DNA of 64,000 nucleotides. It comes from Saccharomycopsis crataegensis (lineage: Eukaryota; Ascomycota; Saccharomycetes; Ascoideales; Saccharomycopsidaceae). Both the position numbers and the translations under genes were made by a program. The notes under the pieces were generated by a model, which worked only from the letters and a program-made list of their open reading frames with translations, made no database searches and was not told the origin of the DNA. Below are positions 49,272 to 57,099 of the stretch, piece by piece (position 1 is the first letter of the stretch; every line of letters starts with the position of its first letter). Location of the stretch: contig NW_027043819.1 of the NCBI RefSeq assembly GCF_037102585.1, positions 1,674,001-1,738,000 on the forward strand. Direction: 5' to 3'.

Positions 49272-50657
49272 ATGATCACCAGATTACTTACAAAAAAAAA
49301 GCATAAGCTTTTACTATCAAAACTAAGTATGGACTTGAAAGCCAAGCTACTAACTGATGGGTATGTTGATGGCCTAGGTAATAGATTCTATGCTGAACCC
49401 AGTGAAATGACTTTAGAGTCTGAAATAGCACCAGTTGAAGCTTGCTTTAGTTACAGTGACTATAAGCATTTTGAAAAACCAGGTATCATGGATATCATGG
49501 AAATTGATCCTATTTTCGAAGAAGAAGAAAATGCCGAGATGGAAATTGAAATGAAAGAACGAAGATATAGAGGTTCGTACCGGTATTATAATCAAGCTGT
49601 CAAACAAAGATTTTGGCACTTGGTCATGGAAGAAGGTGTATCAGCTTACAAGGCTGCAAAATTAGAAGATATACCTTTGCAAACTGCTTACACATGGAAA
49701 AGAAAGTGGAACAAAATACTTGTCAATGAATTAAATGGTATCTCGAAGCCAACAAAGAAAAGAGGTCGTAAGCCCCTTCTTACTGGTGAGCATAAGGAAT
49801 TCCTTCAAAAATTGATAAAGGAGGATGCTACAGTGACTCTCGATTTTATGTTGGAGGGACTCAAGAAAGCCTTCACCAATGTGAGAGCCAAGGCTACAAC
49901 AATCTATAACTTTGTAACCAAGGTCTGTAAGCTAAGTCTCAAACGTATTTCTAAATGGGCTTTGAGAAGAAGTCTGGAGGAATTGAAGAAACAGAGACTC
50001 GAGTGGGCAGAGAAGTATAAAGACAAGCTCGACTTTAGTCAAAACTGTATTTTCATCGACGAAGCAGGTTTCAATATCAGTATGCGGCGTGAGTATGGAT
50101 GGTCTGCTGTGGGTGAAAAAGCAGTTCTTACTGTTCCCGTAACCAGAGGGCTTAATATTTCGTTCATTGGGGCAATTTCTGTCAAAGGTTGTATTGAATT
50201 AAAGGTCAGAACTCCAGTGGCTACATCCAATAAGAAGAGAAAACTTGATTCAGAAACGACCATTGACAAAGTGAGTAAAGGTACTACAGCTAATCACTTC
50301 TACAGTTTTGTAAAGTCAGTGATCCAGCAAATAGAAAATAACGAGGAGCTCAAAGGTATGAAATATTTGATCCTTGATAATGCTGCCATTCATAAACGAC
50401 GTGATCTTCAGTTACTAGTGGCACTGAGTGGCTTGGAACTTGTGTTTTTACCTCCTTATTCTCCAGGGTTGAATGCTATAGAAGAATTCTGGTCAGTATG
50501 TAAGAGTAAAGTCAAAAGATCAAACTTGAGCAAGAAGGAGCAATTAACTCCAAGGGTGAAAGAAGCCACAGAAAATATTTCCCTTGATAGTTACAAGGGA
50601 TTCTGCAGACATGCTTCTAGACATATTGATCTCTGTTTACAACAGCAGCTCTTTTGA
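49272..50657 (+). CDS. Tc1/mariner-type transposase (DDE_3, DD34E)
   Basis: 461 residues from the first ATG (49272); a second ATG at 49329 (MDLKAKLL) is an alternative start. An acidic region (about 85-100) precedes two helix-turn-helix modules: YYNQAVKQRFWHLVMEEGVS with the AYTWKRKW recognition segment (about 105-145), and a second around GRKPLLTGEHKEFLQKLI to KATTIYNFVTKV (165-220), joined by a basic GRPR-like KKRGRKP linker. The catalytic domain has Asp263 (CIFIDEAGFNISM, then YGWSAVGEKA), Asp369 (YLILDNAAIHKRR) and Glu404 (FLPPYSPGLNAIEEFWS) with 34 residues between the last two. All three acidic residues are present and the frame is unbroken, so cut-and-paste activity is plausible. The 5' leader and the 300-base 3' tail are AT-rich and non-coding. 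Confidence 0.93.
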   Translation: MITRLLTKKKHKLLLSKLSMDLKAKLLTDGYVDGLGNRFYAEPSEMTLESEIAPVEACFSYSDYKHFEKPGIMDIMEIDPIFEEEENAEMEIEMKERRYRGSYRYYNQAVKQRFWHLVMEEGVSAYKAAKLEDIPLQTAYTWKRKWNKILVNELNGISKPTKKRGRKPLLTGEHKEFLQKLIKEDATVTLDFMLEGLKKAFTNVRAKATTIYNFVTKVCKLSLKRISKWALRRSLEELKKQRLEWAEKYKDKLDFSQNCIFIDEAGFNISMRREYGWSAVGEKAVLTVPVTRGLNISFIGAISVKGCIELKVRTPVATSNKKRKLDSETTIDKVSKGTTANHFYSFVKSVIQQIENNEELKGMKYLILDNAAIHKRRDLQLLVALSGLELVFLPPYSPGLNAIEEFWSVCKSKVKRSNLSKKEQLTPRVKEATENISLDSYKGFCRHASRHIDLCLQQQLF

Positions 50658-50954
50658 AAACAAATACCAAAGATGAAGAAAAAAAATTAGAAAACAAAAT
50701 ACAGAAAACAAACCAAAAAAAAAAAGTAAAAACTATAAAAAAAATTACATAAAGACGCAACAAAGCTCCAAAACAAATTAATGAAAATTTAAAATTTTAA
50801 GGAAGGACGAAACCACACCAAAATTTGGTTATGAGCCTTTGAAATGGTAAATGAGTATTGCAAAGGGGCTTTATTGGGTGTGCGGGTCCCCTGTAACATG
50901 TTTAATAATATCAAAGATAAAATATTAATGAAAGCATAAGAATTTTATGCATTT
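50658..50954. other. Transposon 3' non-coding segment
   Basis: About 300 bases of A-rich DNA between the transposase stop and the right terminal repeat. It includes A tracts (50678-50743) that could hold the transcript end. No second ORF. Confidence 0.6.
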
Positions 50955-51139
50955 AGTATGAATTTTGTATTCTGTTGGTATGAATAATTAAAGTGCAATA
51001 GTATGAACTATTTTTCTTAGATGGTCTGAATAAATCCCGCTGCGGTGGTACGAAAAATACCGGGGGTCGGTATGAATTATTTTTTGCCACTGGTATGAAC
51101 ATTTCCGGTGGTTGGTACGAATAAAAAATGAAAACACTG
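50955..51139 (-). repeat. Right terminal inverted repeat
   Basis: Inverted copy of the left repeat with roughly eight differences in 185 bases, including one CT-to-CC change in the GAC(T/C)(T/C)CCGG spacer. The nonamer array is conserved, and some right-end copies are closer to consensus (TTCGTACCA where the left has TTCGTATCA). Confidence 0.9.
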
Positions 51140-51151
51140 TAATCTCCAAGT

Positions 51152-51225
51152 TTATCTCGATAAGATAATCGAGCACTAGGTGAGCTCTCTATTAATGTCA
51201 TCTTCTTATCTGAACAATAGATAAT
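51152..51225. promoter_or_regulatory. GATA-site cluster in the Dal5-type permease promoter
   Basis: In 75 bases: TTATCT (51152), GATAAG (51159-51164) overlapping AGATAAT, CTTATC (51205-51210) and GATAAT (51220-51225). Dal5-family genes in yeast are driven by GATAAG-bearing upstream elements under nitrogen catabolite repression. The cluster starts only 13 bases inside the transposon's right flank and 150-220 bases before the ATG. Confidence 0.55.
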
Positions 51226-51375
51226 GCATCGCCCGTTGCACCCCCAATTACAACATCCCTACCCCCCACCTCTGGGCGTCGATTACTTAAATCGTCCTGC
51301 TCCTCTCAATTTCCATCAACTGTTTTTTTTTCTCTTCTTTTAATATCATTATCACAATACAAGTTTTTATAACCA

Positions 51376-52953
51376 ATGTCCGATATCAAAAAATCTACTG
51401 ATATTCAGCACACCATCAGCATTGCTGGCGGTGAATTTGCTGATGCCGAAAATGTTCTCTCCACCGTTATTTCTCCAAATGGTCAAGAGATTCAAATCAA
51501 CTTCAACGATGTCGATGAGGCCATGAAATATGCCGACGACGCTGCCGGAATTGAAATCCCTCCTCAAGAAGAGAAAAAGCTCCTTCGCAAGATCGATTGC
51601 GCATTACTCCCAATTATTGCCGGTTTGATGAGTTGTAATTTAATGGATAAGACCACCAGTTCTTACGCCGCCTTGATGGGGTTGAAAACCGACTTGAACA
51701 TGACCGCCAAGGACTACACCTGGGTTGGGTCATCTTTCTACTTGGGTTACTTGGTGTTCCAATACCCTTCAACTATTTGCTTGCAAAAATTCCCACTTTC
51801 CAAGGCCTTGGGTACTATTGTCGTCCTTTGGGGTGCCATCTTGATGCTTCACGCTGCCACTAGCAATGCCGCTGGTTTCATTGCTTTAAGAGTTATCCTT
51901 GGTGCTTTTGAATCCGCTATGAGTCCAGCTTACATTCTTCTTACTTCTCAATGGTGGAAAAAAGAAGAACAATTCATGAGATCTTGTATTTGGGTCGGTA
52001 TCCAAGGTCTTGGTACTCTTCTCGGGGCCGGTATTTCTTATGGTTTGTACACCCACAGAGGGGTCACTGGTCATGCATTTGAATCTTGGAGATTACTTTA
52101 TATTATTACCGGTGTGATCACCATTGTTCTTGGTTTTATTTCCTTGATTCACGTCCCAGATATTCCAACCAAGGCTTGGTTCTTGAACTCTACTGAAAAG
52201 AAATACGTTGTTGCAAGAATTAGAAACAACCAACAAGGTTTCGGTAACCACCACTTGAAGATGAAACAAGTCAAAGAAGCATTCAGCGATGTTGCTTCTT
52301 ATATTTTGTTTTTCTACGGTATGAGTTATGCTATTCCAAACGGTAGTTTCACCAACTTTGGTACCATTTTGCTTCATCAAGATTTCGGTTTCACTTCTGC
52401 CCAATCTTTGCTTATGAGTTTTGTCGGCGGTGGTATTGATGTTATCTTCCCACCACTTGTCGCTCTTATTTGTGGCAGATTCCTCGGTAACAGAAGATTG
52501 CTTGCCGCTATCATTGTCAACTCTATTGTGTTTGTTGGTATGTGTCTTCTTAACTTCACTCACCACAAGGGTTCTAAATTGGCTGGTTACTTTACTTTCT
52601 ACATGGCCACTGCTGTTTTGGCTTGTGTGGCTAGTGTCGTTAGTTCTAATGTTGCTGGTTCCTCTAAAAAGACCACTGTTACTACAATTTATTTTATTGG
52701 TTATGCTGTTGGTAACATTATTGGTCCTCAAACTTTCACCACCGCTCCATATAACGGTGCTAAGATCGCCATGTTGGTGTCCTTTGCCGTTGGTACTGGT
52801 TGTTTGACTTCATTGTATTGTATCTACATGAAAAGAAATAACCAACGTGATGCTCACAAGCTCGCAATGGGTGATAAATATGAAGTCCCTGAAAACATTG
52901 AATTCACCGATTTGACCGATAAAGAAAATCCAGAATTCAGATACAGTTTGTGA
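51376..52953 (+). CDS. Dal5-family MFS permease (allantoate/ureidosuccinate/vitamin-type anion symporter)
   Basis: 525 residues with about twelve helices. The hydrophilic N-tail (to ~75) ends in EEKKLLRKIDCALLPIIAGL, the entry motif of the anion:cation symporter group. Next come MDKTTSSYAALMGLKTDL, YTWVGSSFYLGYLVFQYPST, LRVILGAFESAMSPAYILLT and SQWWKKEEQFMRSCIWVGI. The C-terminal tail is hydrophilic (NPEFRYSL end). In yeast this family includes Dal5 (allantoate, dipeptides), Tna1 (nicotinate), Vht1, Fen2 and others; sequence alone does not fix the substrate. GATA sites in the short promoter favour a nitrogen-related substrate. Codon bias is strong, with no CTG seen. Confidence 0.9.
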   Translation: MSDIKKSTDIQHTISIAGGEFADAENVLSTVISPNGQEIQINFNDVDEAMKYADDAAGIEIPPQEEKKLLRKIDCALLPIIAGLMSCNLMDKTTSSYAALMGLKTDLNMTAKDYTWVGSSFYLGYLVFQYPSTICLQKFPLSKALGTIVVLWGAILMLHAATSNAAGFIALRVILGAFESAMSPAYILLTSQWWKKEEQFMRSCIWVGIQGLGTLLGAGISYGLYTHRGVTGHAFESWRLLYIITGVITIVLGFISLIHVPDIPTKAWFLNSTEKKYVVARIRNNQQGFGNHHLKMKQVKEAFSDVASYILFFYGMSYAIPNGSFTNFGTILLHQDFGFTSAQSLLMSFVGGGIDVIFPPLVALICGRFLGNRRLLAAIIVNSIVFVGMCLLNFTHHKGSKLAGYFTFYMATAVLACVASVVSSNVAGSSKKTTVTTIYFIGYAVGNIIGPQTFTTAPYNGAKIAMLVSFAVGTGCLTSLYCIYMKRNNQRDAHKLAMGDKYEVPENIEFTDLTDKENPEFRYSL

Positions 52954-53791
52954 TTTAGTGATGGGTCTACTTTTCTGTTCTTTTATCTTGCTCTTTTTTT
53001 TTTTTGCGAAATGTTGGTATGTTGTTAGGTGTGCTGTTTAGTTTTTTATCTCCTTTTTTTTTTATGATATGTTTGAGCTCTCTCTTTTTTTCTATTTTTA
53101 TTTTACTTTTTCAATCAAACTTTTTATTATTTCGTTATTATATTTTTTAGTAAACTTCTGTTAAATAGATGCTTTTTATCCATTTTAGTTATTATACTTG
53201 AATTTTGTAATTCATTTTATGCTCTGGAAATTCAATCCAAGAAAATATAATAAAGAGTGAATTGATAGATCTAAATCCAAGAACCACTTGAAAATTTGTT
53301 GAAAATATTGAAGATGTTGAAATCTCAGCAAAAATCTTTCCTTCGAAACATTGAATTATGGTATACAATTATGGTATAAAATTGATAGAAATAGAACTGT
53401 GATGAAGCAAGTGCTCTAATATCAAAAACTGAGGAATTTTCTTTGAAGATAAAAGGATCTTTCTTCTCTTAATAGATCTTTTTTTTTTTTGGGCGGATAG
53501 ATACACAATATGCTATATAGATCTATTTTCCAATTATATCAATTCCAGAACTTTTTTTTTTTTAATAAATCCGAATGTTTTAGTCGTCACAGAATTGTGA
53601 AATTTCTAAAGCCCTGCTTGTCATTAACATGAGCGGAGCAAACAATCAACTAATGAGAAGAGAAATATCAAAGAGAGATACAGTTTTCTATTTCTACATT
53701 TTTTTTTTTTTCGTTTGTTTTCATTCAAATGTGAATTTATGAAAGCTCATAATTGCCATAAAAAAAAGTCTATAAAATGAATGTAAGGCCT
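52954..53791. other. Convergent 3' region
   Basis: 838 bases between the stops of the Dal5-type gene and the ketopantoate-reductase-like gene. It is T-rich with several homopolymers, plus a local repeat of TTATGGTATA(C/A)AATT near 53356-53382. No coding or RNA feature. Confidence 0.6.
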
Positions 53792-54811
53792 CTATTTGTA
53801 AAACTTGTCGGAAATTGGTCTCTTTTCTGGCACAGTAAAGTATCCTTTGCCTTCTTTCAATCTATATTGCACCACTTTCAATAATTCATAAAGAATTGTC
53901 AAAGTTGGGGTGACAACACCCAATTCTTTGGCGACAACCAACAAATTACCCAAGATAACTTCCAATTCAATTGGGTTACCTTTTCTAACATCGACCAACA
54001 TAGATGGACTGAACCAGTCACCATCATCGGAATGAACCACCGAGTTGATGACATCTTCTGGTAATTCAACCCCATCGGCCTTGGCAACAGAAATCACTTC
54101 TCTCATAGCAGGAATAGAAAGCGCAGCCAAACCACCACTAAGATCAAGACGACCGGTATCAACCCCAGTAAGGGCAGCAACGGTGTTCAAAGTGGCATTG
54201 TACACCAATTTTCTGTAACGGTACCATTTGGCATCGGCAAAGTAAGTACAGTTGTTATTTTCGTTAGAATAAAGGGAAATGAATTCTTTGGTCTTGGCTT
54301 CTTGGTATTCTGTGGATAAGTTTGGGTTGACGAAGTAGGAAATCAAGGATTTGTCCTTTTGGGTTTGCTTGATGGCCCCACCGTGGTTATGCGAGCCGAT
54401 GTGAGAAACCCCGGAAATACACACGTTTTTCGGATACTTAGCAATGAATGGCCTACCAATATCAAAACCGTTTTGCATAAGGATCACGGTGGTCTTTTCC
54501 GGAGTGATGACTGGAGCGGCCAATTCTTCGACCTTGGTGACATCTGGTAAATTCTTAGTGGTGATAATGACGTAGTCAAAGACAGGCTGGGCTTCGGCAG
54601 CAGCTTCGACCGTTGGGTAGATGTTATCTGGTTTCCAACCCTTGATTTGACCGTAATCACAAGAATCGATCTGCCAACCATCCTTGGAGACCTTTTGATA
54701 ATCACGACGAACAACCACCGAGAGGTTTGATTTACCAACGTAGTGGATACCGTAAGCAACGATGGTACCAACACCACCAGTACCGATCAAGAGAATATTT
54801 GGCTTGGACAT
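53792..54811 (-). CDS. Ketopantoate reductase-like (PanE/ApbA family) oxidoreductase
   Basis: 339 residues. An N-terminal Rossmann fold (NILLIGTGGVGTIVAYGIHY) is followed by VFDYVIITTKNLPD and VILMQNGFDIGRPF, the characteristic QNG segment. The C-terminal helical domain has RKLVYNATLNTVAALTGVD, whose Lys and Asn residues fit the family's catalytic and substrate-binding positions, and SMLVDVRKGNPIELEVILGN, the family's S-x-x-D-x-x-x-(G)-x-x-x-E motif. PanE proteins reduce 2-dehydropantoate to pantoate with NADPH for CoA synthesis, but fungi carry several paralogues of unknown substrate. It is divergent from the aromatic aminotransferase gene, with 427 bases between their start codons. Confidence 0.87.
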   Translation of the reverse strand: MSKPNILLIGTGGVGTIVAYGIHYVGKSNLSVVVRRDYQKVSKDGWQIDSCDYGQIKGWKPDNIYPTVEAAAEAQPVFDYVIITTKNLPDVTKVEELAAPVITPEKTTVILMQNGFDIGRPFIAKYPKNVCISGVSHIGSHNHGGAIKQTQKDKSLISYFVNPNLSTEYQEAKTKEFISLYSNENNNCTYFADAKWYRYRKLVYNATLNTVAALTGVDTGRLDLSGGLAALSIPAMREVISVAKADGVELPEDVINSVVHSDDGDWFSPSMLVDVRKGNPIELEVILGNLLVVAKELGVVTPTLTILYELLKVVQYRLKEGKGYFTVPEKRPISDKFYK

Positions 54812-55238
54812 TTGTGTAAGAGAAAATTAATAGAAGAAATTAGGAAATTTGAGATAGTTTTATGTAATCAATCATATATGAAACAATTGTAATTATCTCT
54901 GTCCCCATATATATATATATATATTCTTGGGTATTGATAGAGCCATGGCACTGGCATTTCCTGATCGCGAAAATTTCCTCATCTCTTATCGCGGAGATTG
55001 GCGATAGCGAGAGTTTCCGTTTCTAGTGCGATACCCCCACCCCCCCTTTATTTTCGGATTAGGTAGACGATTAGGAGATCATATTTTCTGACTCATTACG
55101 ATAGTAATACGATACAAGAGTCACTATCCAATTATAAATACAGTTTTTCAGGGGGTTTTGTTTCTTTCTTCTTGTATTCCTGATGGTCTTGTGTCAATAA
55201 TATTAAATCTCCAACCTATAATTGCAACAATAACCATA
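54812..55238. other. Divergent promoter region
   Basis: 427 bases between the ketopantoate-reductase-like gene and the ARO8/9-type gene. It contains a (TA)n tract at 54910-54923, one CTTATC (54985-54990) within CTCTTATCGCGGAGATTGGCGATAGCGAGAG, which has an inverted-repeat look, and a C tract at 55036-55046. A shared bidirectional promoter is likely. Confidence 0.55.
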
Positions 55239-56660
55239 ATGCCTCTCGATCTCAGTCATTTGTTCTCCACAGAAGTAAAAGCTCGTTCTCCTTCAAAGCT
55301 CAAGACCATTGCGTCTCATAGGGCCACCCCTGATATCGCCTTCTTGGGTGGAGGTCTTCCATTACCTTCATACTTCGCCTGGGATACTCTCTCGGCTACC
55401 ACCAGAAAACCTCCATTTGAAGGAGGTCTTCCTGCCAGCGTCACCGCATCTAATGAACTCAGCTTCACCGTCACCAAGGAGAGCGATGAATTGGATATCC
55501 CATTGTCAAAAGCTTTGCAATACGGTACTCCTAAAGGCCCAACTCAGTTGTTAGACTATCTTGTTGAACACACTAACAAAATACATTCGATCCCTTACAA
55601 TGATTGGGAAATCATCACCACCGTCGGTAGCACCCAATCTTGGGATAGCTGTATCAGAGTGTTCTGTGACCCTGGTGACACCATTCTCGTTGAAAAATAC
55701 GCCTTCACTTCCGCTTTGGAAACTGCGGTTCCTCAAGGTGTCACCACTTTGACAATGGAAATGGACGATTCTGGGATTATCCCAGAAATGCTCGAGGAAA
55801 AGTTGGCCAAGATCAAAAGTTCTGGTGCCAAGTTACCAAAATTGATTTATACTGTTCCAACCGGCCAAAACCCAACTGGTAGCTCCATGCCATTTGAAAG
55901 AAGAAAGGCCGTTTATGATATTGCTTCTAAATACGATATTATCATCATTGAAGATGAACCATACTATTTCCTCCAATTGGACCAATACGTCAAAGCTTCA
56001 GAGCGTACTAAGCCAACCCACGTTTCTAGTGAAGAATTTATCAAGTCTTTGGTCCCATCTTTCCTTAATTTGGATGTCGATGGTAGAGTCGTCAGATTGG
56101 ACTCCTTCTCGAAAGTGCTTGCTCCAGGGTCTCGTCTTGGTTGGATGACTGGTCAAACCGCCATTCTTGAAAGATTCCTTAGAGTCCACGAAACTTCTAT
56201 CCAAACTCCTTCTGGGTTTTCCAGCGCTATGGTCTACGGTACTTTAGCTCGCTGGGGTCAAGATGGTTTCCTTGATTGGTTGCAAGCCTTACGTCATGAA
56301 TACACTTACAAGAGAGATTCTGCCATCGACTCAGCTCTCAAGCACGTTCCTTCTGTTGCTGAAGTTCATATCCCAATTGCCGGTATGTTCTTCACCATTA
56401 GCTTTGACACCACTAAACACCCAGAATTCAAGACCAAATACAACAGCGATCCATTGGCTTTGGAAAAAGATATTTATGAGACCACTATTCAAAAGAATGC
56501 TCTTTTGGTTCCTGGTTCCTGGTTCGAAGTGTTAGAAGAGGGAGAAAAGCCAAGCACCAACATCTTTTTCAGAGCTACTTATGCTGCCACTAATGTCGAA
56601 GTGTTGGATAAAGGTCTCGAAAGATTTGGTGCTGCTATCAAGCAAGTTTGGGGTTTATGA
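55239..56660 (+). CDS. Aromatic aminotransferase, ARO8/ARO9 type
   Basis: 473 residues from the ATG at 55239 (MPLDLSHLFS); the frame is open upstream but without an ATG. It is a fold-type I aminotransferase of the ARO8/KAT-II group: FLGGGLPLPSYF at the N-terminus, TTVGSTQSWDSCIRVFCDPG for cofactor phosphate contacts, YTVPTGQNPTGSSMPFERRK, DIIIIEDEPYYFLQLD (Asp for the pyridine N and the Tyr), and the Schiff-base Lys in VVRLDSFSKVLAPGSRLGWM. The enzyme moves amino groups between aromatic amino acids or 2-aminoadipate and 2-oxoacids. ARO8 (biosynthetic) and ARO9 (catabolic) cannot be separated here. Confidence 0.9.
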   Translation: MPLDLSHLFSTEVKARSPSKLKTIASHRATPDIAFLGGGLPLPSYFAWDTLSATTRKPPFEGGLPASVTASNELSFTVTKESDELDIPLSKALQYGTPKGPTQLLDYLVEHTNKIHSIPYNDWEIITTVGSTQSWDSCIRVFCDPGDTILVEKYAFTSALETAVPQGVTTLTMEMDDSGIIPEMLEEKLAKIKSSGAKLPKLIYTVPTGQNPTGSSMPFERRKAVYDIASKYDIIIIEDEPYYFLQLDQYVKASERTKPTHVSSEEFIKSLVPSFLNLDVDGRVVRLDSFSKVLAPGSRLGWMTGQTAILERFLRVHETSIQTPSGFSSAMVYGTLARWGQDGFLDWLQALRHEYTYKRDSAIDSALKHVPSVAEVHIPIAGMFFTISFDTTKHPEFKTKYNSDPLALEKDIYETTIQKNALLVPGSWFEVLEEGEKPSTNIFFRATYAATNVEVLDKGLERFGAAIKQVWGL

Positions 56661-57099
56661 TTTGGGTTTTTTCTTTTTTCTTTTTTCTTTCTTTCTTTGT
56701 GTTCATTAAAATAGACAATATTCTTCTTTAAATTTGATGAGCATTTGTGGTGTAATATATCGATGAAAAACAGAGAACAGTTTGTTCTTGCGAACATAAT
56801 ACAGTGGCCAAAAAACATGGGAGATCAGAGCGACTGGTATTATATTGTGTTCAAGTAGTAGGAAGTAAGAACATCATTTATTACTGATCTTTTCAGCCCG
56901 ACCCCTTTTTATTCGGCGATGAAGAATTAAACCTTCCCAGTGAGTGTGCTTCCCATCCTGAATTTTTTTTTTTTCATGACCTTGTCCAACAAAATAAGGA
57001 AGTATTTAAAAGGAGACCAAAATCTCTAGATAATTTGCCCCTCATTGCTTTCTTTCTTTTATATCAAATATCCAGACTCTTTCCATAAGCATTGAAAAT
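56661..57099. other. Intergenic region before the helicase gene
   Basis: 439 bases: a CTTT-rich 3' flank of the aminotransferase, a T tract at 56963-56974 and the helicase promoter. No gene. Confidence 0.55.

Larger units (their letters stand above)
48850..51139 (+). mobile_element. Complete Tc1/mariner-superfamily DNA transposon (2290 bp)
   Basis: Both ends begin with CAGTGTTTTCATTTTT... in inverted orientation. TA dinucleotides flank the element at 48848-48849 and 51140-51141, the expected target duplication of the superfamily. Terminal inverted repeats of about 185 bp (48850-49034 and 50955-51139) differ at only about eight positions, so the ends are little decayed. One transposase gene fills the centre in a single open frame with the DD34E triad. 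The element has no other gene. DNA transposons are uncommon in budding yeasts; the Cirt elements of Candida are a known Tc1/mariner-type group, but I could not compare sequences. The element lies between divergent transporter genes and reads towards the Dal5-type gene. Confidence 0.95.
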
